NCBI RefSeq assembly: GCF_009695545.1 | Contig: NZ_VUNS01000020.1 | Location: 1-64,000 of the forward strand | Direction of reading: 5' to 3' | Length of the DNA stretch: 64,000 nt | From: Victivallis lenta | GTDB lineage: Bacteria > Verrucomicrobiota > Lentisphaeria > Victivallales > Victivallaceae | Shown: positions 6,439 to 13,214 of the stretch, one piece after another | Layout of the letters: each line of letters starts with the position of its first letter | Position numbering within the stretch: the first letter of the stretch is position 1 | Made by a program: the position numbers and the translations under genes | Notes under the pieces: model-generated | Told to the model about the DNA's origin: nothing | Database searches by the model: none | The model's input: only the letters and a program-made list of their open reading frames with translations

Positions 6439-9072
6439 ATGATTACAAATACCAAGGATTTTATGACGCTCTTGGGCTTCCAAGAGAATGATCTTGTCAG
6501 TTGGGGAGCCTCAGCTCCTGACTGGCGTTTCCATAGGAGCATCGCCACGGCTGGGGAGCTCTGGCAGACGAATGAGTCGGCAGAAGCTGACAACTATAAT
6601 ATGTATTACTCGATTTCGAGTTTCAAGGGCAGAGGGAAAGCAACCGAGGATCAGGTGGACAAGGTATTCGAGCTTGTATTGGATATTGACTATGGGGCTC
6701 ACCATAAACGTGCCGAATTCGAAAATCGTGATCATGCGTGGCAATACATCAAGGAACATTTTCCCAAGCCGACCATAATCGTTCATACAGGCGGAGGTTT
6801 CCAGCTCCACTATAAACTCTCGACTCCACTTTCAGGGGATGCCAATAAAAGGCACTTCAAAATGCTTGTGGCGGCAATAGCCCGCCACTATCGAGTGGAT
6901 TTCTGTTTTTCATTGGAGCATTTGTTCCGTTTGCCGTTCTCACGCAACATCAAGTCGGGAGCCGAAATCAGAGAGGTATCCATCTTGGAAGTGAACCCGG
7001 AAATATCATATACACTTGAGGAAATTCAGGACAAGTTCCTTCCGTCCGATTTTTCATTGGAAGAACCGACATCCCATGCCGTCGAAAAAAGCAGAATCGC
7101 TTCCATTAAAAAGGATACGCAGTCATTATTTGACCGTAGCGCCGTTGCGTTTCAGCTTCTCATCAGATGTTTGAAGTTCATACCGGATGTTTCCGATAAA
7201 GTGCTCGAAACCGCAATCGTCAATGATCCGGTGTTGTTCGATCACTATCATCAAAAGCGCCGCTTGGTCAGAATGGACATCCAGAGAGCTCGAAACAAGG
7301 TAATGGAAGAATCCATAGAATGTGTCCTTCCTGTCGAGAAATTCCATCTCAGCAACCCGGATTTGAGTTTGTATGACAAGGTCAGGAATAAGTTCGATCA
7401 GCAGTTCTTCAATACCCGTTCTCCTAAAATCGATATCACGTTATCCATTCTTGACCAGTGCAATAAACAGGAAAAACAGGCGCTTCTCAGCTTGCCTTGC
7501 AGCAGCGGGAAAAGTACAGCCGCTTTGTTATTTATCGCCGCTCATGCTTCGGCGAATCGTCGCTTCTGGTTGGTGTCGGAAAAGATCGTCGATTGCAAGC
7601 GCAATGCCGATGCGTTGAGAAAGTTGAACTGTAATGCACTCGCATTTCATGGACGTGACGGGGAATGCTGCAAGGTTGATGAGCAGGTTTTCCGTCATCA
7701 GAATAAGAAGCGCATCTGTTCCGAATGTCCCAATCCATGCGGAGCGGAATTGAAGTATTGTGCCGATGAATACCGTTTGGATTTGCCCTCAGCGGATGTC
7801 GTTTGCTGTACGCATGCACACTATAAGCATGCGTTGGCAAACGGGCAATTTTCGCCCAATATTCATATGGTCATCATTGATGAAAGTCCTGAATTGCTTG
7901 AAAATTTCTCGTTTCAGCAAAAAGACCTCAGCATTTTGTATAAACACTTGGCTGATTATCCTCCCGTCCTTGAATTGGAGGCTGATATGGTGGCAATCGA
8001 ACAGCTCTTATCCGATCACTCCTGTCGCCGTATCAAGCCGTTGAACTATGATTTTTCTGAAATATCCCGTTACCTCTTTATGCAATTCCATCGCAAGGCA
8101 ATAGCCATGGAGGAGTTCGAGTTCGCATTGGAATTCTGTCAGTTCTTCGGAAAAAATAAGAATATTTTCGGAATAGCTAAGGATCAGCATTATGAATTCA
8201 TCGCAGGGACAGTGAAACTTGAAACTTCCGTCCAAACTATCATTTTGGATGGATCAGCCAAACTTCAAAGCACAAAATGGAAAGGCTTTTCCATCATAGA
8301 ATGCGACCAGTTGAAAACCGCTTATCCGAATACGCATATCCACTGTATTCTCGACAATCCTACCAAGAATAAGTTGTCGAACAAGAAGGTCTTCCAAAAA
8401 ATTATTGACGCAACCGACGAGCTTCTTACTCAATCCGATATGAATACCATACTTTTTGCCAACAAGAACTTGAGTTCAGAACCCATATTAGCCAGGGCGA
8501 TTGACCGCCTCAAACAAACCATCATCAGTAAGAATGGCAACATCATTCCGTTACCTCGTGGACAACATGTCGGCAGTAACGCAGGGAGAACAGCTCAATT
8601 TTCCGTGATTGCGATGAGTTTGTTCCGTACCGTTTCAGCCTATGCTCTCCAAACGGCAATCTGCCGTGATGAGGAAATCGACGCTGGCAGAATCTGGGGA
8701 GAAACGGTTTTCAATGGAAAGAAAGTGCTCATTCCCAAGTTTTGCCGTGACGGTTCTTTTGCGGATAAGATGATCAATCAGCAATACCTCAAAACTCTTG
8801 AGCGTGATCTATACCAAGCCATCATGCGTGGCTGTATCAGAGAGCATTCCGATGCCGAATATCACGTGATCGCTTTGGTCAACATTCCTCAGTTAGTCAA
8901 TTTATTGAAACTTGATCTACCGAAATGTCATATTCATTTTCTCGAAAACGAAGTGCTCAATCTCTATTTTCAAGGATACTCCGAAGCCGAAATTGCCCAA
9001 AAAACCGGAATTGCCAAAAGAACGGTCAGGGATCAGATCCTTAAAGTATCCGAATATTGCCGCTTGGACTGA
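6439..9072 (+). CDS. Primase-helicase replication protein (AEP primase plus DinG/XPD-like helicase)
   Basis: The 877-residue protein (ATG 6439 after AAGGATG; a GTG one codon earlier is possible) combines three parts. Residues are numbered from that GTG, so subtract one for the ATG form. The first 200 residues resemble an archaeo-eukaryotic primase: LDID at 82-85 as the metal-binding DxD, HTGGGFQLHY at 117-126, and RLPFSRNIKSG near 165-175. The middle is a superfamily 2 helicase with Walker A PCSSGKST (354-361) and DESP as motif II (482-485). Between them lies a cysteine group (411, 412, 428, 431, 435, 442), placed like the 4Fe-4S cluster of DinG/XPD helicases. The last 35 residues form an HTH (EIAQKTGIAKRTVRDQIL). 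It probably initiates replication of the mobile element. The domain calls are from motifs only; the Fe-S cluster is an inference. Confidence 0.8.
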   Translation: MITNTKDFMTLLGFQENDLVSWGASAPDWRFHRSIATAGELWQTNESAEADNYNMYYSISSFKGRGKATEDQVDKVFELVLDIDYGAHHKRAEFENRDHAWQYIKEHFPKPTIIVHTGGGFQLHYKLSTPLSGDANKRHFKMLVAAIARHYRVDFCFSLEHLFRLPFSRNIKSGAEIREVSILEVNPEISYTLEEIQDKFLPSDFSLEEPTSHAVEKSRIASIKKDTQSLFDRSAVAFQLLIRCLKFIPDVSDKVLETAIVNDPVLFDHYHQKRRLVRMDIQRARNKVMEESIECVLPVEKFHLSNPDLSLYDKVRNKFDQQFFNTRSPKIDITLSILDQCNKQEKQALLSLPCSSGKSTAALLFIAAHASANRRFWLVSEKIVDCKRNADALRKLNCNALAFHGRDGECCKVDEQVFRHQNKKRICSECPNPCGAELKYCADEYRLDLPSADVVCCTHAHYKHALANGQFSPNIHMVIIDESPELLENFSFQQKDLSILYKHLADYPPVLELEADMVAIEQLLSDHSCRRIKPLNYDFSEISRYLFMQFHRKAIAMEEFEFALEFCQFFGKNKNIFGIAKDQHYEFIAGTVKLETSVQTIILDGSAKLQSTKWKGFSIIECDQLKTAYPNTHIHCILDNPTKNKLSNKKVFQKIIDATDELLTQSDMNTILFANKNLSSEPILARAIDRLKQTIISKNGNIIPLPRGQHVGSNAGRTAQFSVIAMSLFRTVSAYALQTAICRDEEIDAGRIWGETVFNGKKVLIPKFCRDGSFADKMINQQYLKTLERDLYQAIMRGCIREHSDAEYHVIALVNIPQLVNLLKLDLPKCHIHFLENEVLNLYFQGYSEAEIAQKTGIAKRTVRDQILKVSEYCRLD

Positions 9073-9084
9073 TTCTCTCAATGA

Positions 9085-9130
9085 AAAAGAGTGGTTTACC
9101 TTAAGAATACTATAGGTATTCCACTCTTTT
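9085..9130. terminator. Bidirectional hairpin after the primase-helicase
   Basis: AAAAGAGTGG at 9085-9094 pairs with CCACTCTTTT at 9121-9130, with an inner CCTTA/TATAGG pairing. T-rich ends exist on both strands, so it can end the primase-helicase transcript and the minus-strand zinc-knuckle gene. Confidence 0.7.
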
Positions 9131-9196
9131 CTTCTCGCTTGTGTCTCCACCAGTTCAAGCGGATAAGAGTTCAAACTTCTATGCGACTCTAAAATT

Positions 9197-9379
9197 TTAG
9201 TTAACTGACTGTTCATCAATCATATCCATCCAGTCCTTGTAGTCTTCTCTCACAGGCTCCAACTGACTGAAACAATCCATGCAACAGATCATGTCATTAC
9301 CGACTCCATAAGCGACTTTTTCGTTTTCGGCGATGAGTTTGAAACAAATCCAACAAAATTTACTATTTTCATTTTTCAT
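9197..9379 (-). CDS. Small CX2C-CX2C zinc-knuckle protein
   Basis: This 60-residue protein has CWIC near residues 9-12 and CCMDC near 32-36, the layout of a treble-clef or ribbon zinc site, followed by an acidic tail. ATG 9379 has an AGGAGA ribosome site. A large terminator-like hairpin (9405-9484) lies directly upstream in its 5' leader. Such proteins in mobile elements are usually DNA- or protein-binding adaptors, but no function can be named. Confidence 0.65.
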   Translation of the reverse strand: MKNENSKFCWICFKLIAENEKVAYGVGNDMICCMDCFSQLEPVREDYKDWMDMIDEQSVN

Positions 9380-9404
9380 TTATTATTCTCCTATTTGAGG
9401 ACAC

Positions 9405-9484
9405 AAAAAAGGGGTACTCAGAACAACAGACCAATGCTACCGCCTAGGCAGTAAGCAATTCAGCGTGGTTGTTCTGAGCACCCC
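9405..9484 (-). promoter_or_regulatory. Leader hairpin with terminator character upstream of the zinc-knuckle gene
   Basis: On the minus strand a 17-base stem (9484-9468 with 9427-9411, one mismatch) encloses a second hairpin, GCTTACTGCCTAGGCGGTAGC (9456-9436), and ends in six T at 9410-9405, 26 bases before the ATG. Nested stems ahead of a gene suggest attenuation or a structured RNA. The inner hairpin shares TAGGCG(G)TAG with the repeats at 4851 and 5125. Confidence 0.6.
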
Positions 9485-9756
9485 TTGTGCTCCGTGAATT
9501 ACTTTTATGTTATGCTAAATATGAAATACTAAATAATATAGCATTATATTTAAAAAAGTCAAATTTTGTTTGAAAAACAATAGATTGTCACCTTGAAAAT
9601 CAGAAGGTGAGGAAGCGATTTCCATTTCAGAAGATTTCTGGAATGACACGAGCAACTTTCTCGTGAGTTCTTCTTCAAAACCGTATTTGTCTCTCCCTCA
9701 AATGGCTTTCGCAAAATTTTCGCAAATCTGAGGGGGAAATCCTGCTTTTTCCACAC
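9485..9756. other. AT-rich stretch with no supported gene
   Basis: A 65-codon minus-strand frame at 9559-9756 lacks a ribosome site and has no recognisable fold. The stretch is the island flank between the leader hairpin and the tRNA-Arg terminator. Confidence 0.5.
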
Positions 9757-9791
9757 AAAAAAAGAGATCGTGAATTTTACCTCACGACCTC
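9757..9791 (-). terminator. Terminator downstream of tRNA-Arg
   Basis: On the minus strand, GAGGTCGTGA pairs with TCACGATCTC and is followed by seven T, 17 bases after the tRNA 3' end. Confidence 0.8.
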
Positions 9792-9807
9792 ATTTTGAGC
9801 TTAAAAA

Positions 9808-9884
9808 TGGTACACCCGACGAGATTCGAACTCATGACCTTCTACTCCGGAGGCAGACGCTCTATCCAGCTGAGCTACGGGTGC
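9808..9884 (-). tRNA. tRNA-Arg(CCG)
   Basis: The 77-base cloverleaf has a GCACCCG/CGGGTGT acceptor (a G1-U72 wobble), D arm GCTC-AGCTGGATA-GAGC, anticodon stem TCTGC/GTAGA with loop CTCCGGA (anticodon CCG), T arm TGAG-TTCGAAT-CTCG and an encoded CCA at 9810-9808. Its 3' end faces the AT-rich island, which marks it as the likely integration target. Confidence 0.93.
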
Positions 9885-9900
9885 ACCAGCGTTTGACCTT

Positions 9901-9929
9901 AATATAACGCGGTTACGGCTTTTTTCCAA
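9901..9929 (-). promoter_or_regulatory. Promoter of tRNA-Arg
   Basis: On the minus strand, TTGGAA (9929-9924) and TATATT (9906-9901) are separated by 17 bases. The -10 box lies 16 bases before the tRNA 5' end. Confidence 0.7.
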
Positions 9930-10141
9930 TCTGAATCGATGTTTTTCCGGGATTTTTTTCCTCTCCGGCGCCGGAGGGGGGAATCCGACGGAAGCGGAAC
10001 GGCTTTTCACGCTGGCGGACAAGTCCGCAAAAATTCATTTTTTTCATCGAGAACCGGTATTTCTCCAGGCGAATCCGCTGTTTCCGGTCTATATTATTCC
10101 GGACACCGGAATGTTTATTCATCTTATATCAGGAGCGGTTT

Positions 10142-12244
10142 ATGTTTTTCATCGGCGGTCCCGGCAATGCCTTCTGCCGGAAAGTGATTGTTCTCGACAA
10201 ACCCGTATCCGGCGCATTCGCTGCCGTGATCGCGGACCCACACTCCTACGCCTGCCCCTCGTGGATGGAAATTCCCGGTATGGAACACAACTGGCTGCTT
10301 GCCGGCAGTCTCCTCAAATACCGGCTCTTCGTCAATGGCAGGACGGCCGGCATCGGTCCGGCACGTCCCGTCGATCCCGCCCGGACCGTCGAAACCCATT
10401 TCCCGCTGACCGGCATTCTTCACAAAGGCGTCAATGTGGTCGGCGTCATGTCGCGCGGCGAACGGTTCGGCTTCGCGCTCTCCATCCGCATCGACTTCAC
10501 CGACGGCTCGTACCGCGAATTCGTGACCGGTCCGGACTGGAAGGTTCTGCTGGCCAATGATATCTTCTCTCCGGTCTGCTGGAAAAAGCCCGCACTGTCG
10601 TTTCCGAAGGGGAGTCCGGGCCCCGGCGAACAGCCGGAACATATCAACGGAGAGCGCTTCCCGTACGGCTGGCTTTCTCCGGATTTCGACGATTCGGCCT
10701 GGGAGCAGGCCGTCTGTTTAGCGGATGACAAGGCGTATTCGCTCGAACCGGCGCAGATTCCGCAATATCAGGAGACCCGTATCGCTCCGGTCAGCATTGA
10801 GCGTCTTGACGACGGCCGCATCGTCGTCGATTTCGGCCGCGCGGTTTTCGGCTCGCTCGAACTCGCCTGCCGCCGAGCCGCCCTCGTCGAAGTGCGGCTC
10901 GGCGAGGAGCTGCTGCCGTACGGAGGCGTCCGCTTTCAGATGCGGACCGGCAACTGTTATCAGGAAGGCTGGAGTTTCCCGGAAGGCGGCGCGCGGCTCT
11001 TTCAGTTCGGACTGCGTTCGTTCCGCTATGCCGAGCTAGTCGGCTATCCGGGCAAACTGATTCCGCGCAGCATCGCGGCACTGGCGCTGAACTCACCGTT
11101 CGACGACGGCGATTCGGCCTTCGACTGTTCCGATCCGCGACTCGGACAGGTCTGGCAGCTCTGCAAAAACTCAGTCAAGTATACGACGCTCGACGTTTAT
11201 CAGGATTGTCCGAGCCGTGAACGCATGGCTTACGAGGCGGATGCCTACATCAATATGCTGACCCACTTTTCGGTCGAAGCCCGCACCCGCGTGGCGCGGC
11301 GCACGATCCTCTACCAGATGAACCACTATACCTGGCCGTGTGAATGGCGGCTTTTCATGGCGCCGGTCGTCTACGAGTATTTCATGCATACGGGTGACCG
11401 CGCCCTGCTCAAACAGGTTTACGGGCGGCTGACGGCCGAATGCAGCTTCCACCGGCTGCTGCGGGACGGCCTTGTGCCGGAGTTCCCGATGCGGGTCATC
11501 GTCGACTGGCCGCAGTCCTGCCGCGACAACTATGAATTCGGGCCGGACAACGCCGTGCCGAACGCCTTCGTCTACTGGTCGCTCGACACTCTGTCCAAAC
11601 TGGCCGGTTATCTCGGGAAAAAAGCGGACTGCACCGAATTCGCCGCCCTCGCCGCAAAGGTGAAGCTGGCGTTCAACGAACGGCTGTTCGACCCGGAGCA
11701 GGAGCTCTTCGTCGACAATTCGAAGAGCCGCCATGCCGGATTCCACACGAACATGTTCGCTGTCGCTTTCGATCTGGTCGGGGCGGACCGGCTGGAGCGT
11801 GTCGCGGATTTCATCGACCGTTCCGGCATGAAGTGCAGCGTCTACGGCGCGCAGTTCTACCTTGACGCCCTGTTCAAGTGCCGTCGCGCCGACCGGGCGA
11901 TCGAACTCATGACCGCTGATTCCGACCGGAGCTGGCTCAATATGATCCGGCTCGGGGCAACGGTGACGACGGAAGCGTGGAATCCGGAACTGAAACCGAA
12001 CATGAGCTTCGTCCACCCGTGGGGAAGCGCTCCGGGCAATGTGATTCCCCGCCGTCTCTTCGGGCTGCAGCCGACGGCGCCGGGCTGGCGGGAATTCTCC
12101 TTCGACCCGCAGCCGGGACCGCTCGACTTCGGAACATACCGGCTGAAGACGCCGGCGGGAATCGTGGCGGCCGGCTTCGACCGCCGCAGCGGAGAACTCC
12201 GTTCCAGCTGTTCTCTCATGCGCAACGAGGAGTGTCCACGCTGA
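10142..12244 (+). CDS. GH78 alpha-L-rhamnosidase
   Basis: This 700-residue protein hydrolyses terminal alpha-L-rhamnose from glycans or glycosides. The catalytic (alpha/alpha)6 barrel has the family signature DCPSRERMAYEAD: Asp355, Glu360 and Asp367 show the same spacing as D567, E572 and D579 of Bacillus RhaB. Glu611 in TTEAWNPE matches the fourth key acid (E841). N-terminal beta-sandwich domains occupy about residues 1-320 (FVNGRTAGIGPARPV, SRGERFGFAL), and a C-terminal beta sandwich follows the barrel. No signal peptide is visible, so it probably works in the cytoplasm on imported oligosaccharides. ATG 10142 has an AGGAG site. It is the first core gene beyond the island and stands alone, with a YhcH-type gene converging on it. 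Confidence 0.92.
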   Translation: MFFIGGPGNAFCRKVIVLDKPVSGAFAAVIADPHSYACPSWMEIPGMEHNWLLAGSLLKYRLFVNGRTAGIGPARPVDPARTVETHFPLTGILHKGVNVVGVMSRGERFGFALSIRIDFTDGSYREFVTGPDWKVLLANDIFSPVCWKKPALSFPKGSPGPGEQPEHINGERFPYGWLSPDFDDSAWEQAVCLADDKAYSLEPAQIPQYQETRIAPVSIERLDDGRIVVDFGRAVFGSLELACRRAALVEVRLGEELLPYGGVRFQMRTGNCYQEGWSFPEGGARLFQFGLRSFRYAELVGYPGKLIPRSIAALALNSPFDDGDSAFDCSDPRLGQVWQLCKNSVKYTTLDVYQDCPSRERMAYEADAYINMLTHFSVEARTRVARRTILYQMNHYTWPCEWRLFMAPVVYEYFMHTGDRALLKQVYGRLTAECSFHRLLRDGLVPEFPMRVIVDWPQSCRDNYEFGPDNAVPNAFVYWSLDTLSKLAGYLGKKADCTEFAALAAKVKLAFNERLFDPEQELFVDNSKSRHAGFHTNMFAVAFDLVGADRLERVADFIDRSGMKCSVYGAQFYLDALFKCRRADRAIELMTADSDRSWLNMIRLGATVTTEAWNPELKPNMSFVHPWGSAPGNVIPRRLFGLQPTAPGWREFSFDPQPGPLDFGTYRLKTPAGIVAAGFDRRSGELRSSCSLMRNEECPR

Positions 12245-12341
12245 ACTCCCTCCGCTGCCGTTCCCGGTACAGTGAACAAAGGAGCTGCCGCATACCTTGA
12301 GGTTTTGCAGCAGCCCCCTTGTTGCGGTGCGGTTGTTTCGG

Positions 12342-12866
12342 TTAAAGCGCGTTTGCGGCGATTTTGACGACAACCTTCACGACATGGCGCGGCGGCGTCG
12401 GCGGATACGGCTGCTCGGAGGCCACCGGACACTCGCGGCAGTAGAGTTCCCCGGCGCAGCTCACGCCGGGCATATGCCCCTCTTCCGGGAAAAATACGGC
12501 GAAGTTGCCCGGAACGAGCGTCAACGGAACCGATTGCTCGATCGCAAGCCGGTAAAACGCAATGTCTTTCTCCGCATTATACGGAACCGTCTCCTTCAAA
12601 CCGGCGACGGAGCGGCAGACGATCGACTCCTCGCCGGAGAGCAGAAGCTGGATGTCGACGTATTTCCGGTGAATCTCGAGCTTGTCCGGGTCCGCATCGT
12701 GTGTCTCGTACCCCTGCACCATCGCATATACGCGGTCGCCGTCGAGCTCATAGCGGCCGGCCGGCGTCTCCGGCGTGCAGCCGGCCAGAAACGCCGACAC
12801 CTTTTCCCATGCCTCCGGAGCCAGTTTCCGGTAGGCCGCAAAATTTTTCATCGAATCGTAAATCAT
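12342..12866 (-). CDS. YhcH/YjgK/YiaL family protein (EbgC-like cupin)
   Basis: The 174-residue protein starts MIYDSMKNFAAYR at ATG 12866 with an AGGAGG site; a longer frame to 12932 lacks one. It carries family marks: YELDGDRVYAMVQGYET, KLEIHRKYVDIQLLLSGEE, and VPGNFAVFFPEEGHMPG with metal-binding His/Glu. E. coli relatives (YhcH, TabA, EbgC) act in sugar metabolism or biofilm control, and some are thought to act on sugar anomers. Its convergence with the rhamnosidase suggests a role in sugar handling. A terminator and tRNA-Leu lie just upstream on the same strand. Confidence 0.88.
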   Translation of the reverse strand: MIYDSMKNFAAYRKLAPEAWEKVSAFLAGCTPETPAGRYELDGDRVYAMVQGYETHDADPDKLEIHRKYVDIQLLLSGEESIVCRSVAGLKETVPYNAEKDIAFYRLAIEQSVPLTLVPGNFAVFFPEEGHMPGVSCAGELYCRECPVASEQPYPPTPPRHVVKVVVKIAANAL

Positions 12867-12914
12867 CGGTTCAGCCTCCTGTCCTGCCGTGATGAAAAGC
12901 CGTGGAACGGGCTC

Positions 12915-12939
12915 AAAAAAAGGCGGTTGCAAAACCGCC
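12915..12939 (-). terminator. Terminator of tRNA-Leu
   Basis: On the minus strand, GGCGGTT pairs with AACCGCC and is followed by seven T, starting 14 bases after the tRNA end. Confidence 0.85.
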
Positions 12940-12952
12940 CGTCATCTGAATC

Positions 12953-13036
12953 TGGTACCGAGGGCGGGACTTGAACCCGCATGGTCGTAACCGGTTGATT
13001 TTGAGTCAACTGCGTCTGCCATTCCGCCACCCCGGC
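12953..13036 (-). tRNA. tRNA-Leu(CAA)
   Basis: This 84-base class II tRNA has a GCCGGGG/CCTCGGT acceptor (again a G1-U72 wobble), D arm with GGCGGAATGGCAGACGC, anticodon stem GTTGA/TCAAC with loop CTCAAAA (anticodon CAA), a long variable arm and T arm GCGGG-TTCAAGT-CCCGC. CCA is encoded. It is preceded by a related, decayed copy and probably shares its promoter. Confidence 0.93.
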
Positions 13037-13047
13037 ACATGCTTTAA

Positions 13048-13123
13048 ACCGAATATCGGCAATTTCTGAGCTCAACACTATAAGATTTTGAGTCTAGTGC
13101 GTCTGCCATTCCGCCACTTCGGT
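13048..13123 (-). pseudogene. Decayed tRNA-Leu-like sequence
   Basis: Reading the minus strand from 13123, the sequence GTGGCGGAATGGCAGACGCA is identical to the D-arm half of the intact tRNA-Leu, and ACTCAAAATC repeats its anticodon loop. The anticodon stem, variable arm and T arm no longer pair, and no CCA is encoded. Yet the ends ACCGAA and TTCGGT (13123 and 13048) remain complementary. It lies between a good promoter and the intact tRNA, so it is probably co-transcribed. It may be a duplication remnant or a tRNA-like RNA. Confidence 0.7.
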
Positions 13124-13134
13124 AATTCTTTATT

Positions 13135-13162
13135 AAAATAGTCGCTGTTTTTTGAAAATCAA
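13135..13162 (-). promoter_or_regulatory. Promoter of the tRNA-Leu locus
   Basis: On the minus strand, TTGATT (13162-13157) and TATTTT (13140-13135) are 16 bases apart, 11 bases ahead of the decayed tRNA copy. No separate promoter is obvious before the intact tRNA. Confidence 0.6.
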
Positions 13163-13173
13163 GGCGGAACAAA

Positions 13174-13204
13174 TAAAAAAGCGCCCCATTTCCGCAGGGG
13201 CGCT
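13174..13204 (-). terminator. Terminator of the secretin operon
   Basis: On the minus strand, AGCGCCCC-TGCGGAAAT-GGGGCGCT is followed by six T, just after the secretin stop at 13215. Confidence 0.9.
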
Positions 13205-13214
13205 CCAGGCCGGA

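Noticed and set aside
9559-9756. 65-codon minus-strand frame
   Set aside because: It has no ribosome site and no recognisable composition of a real protein.
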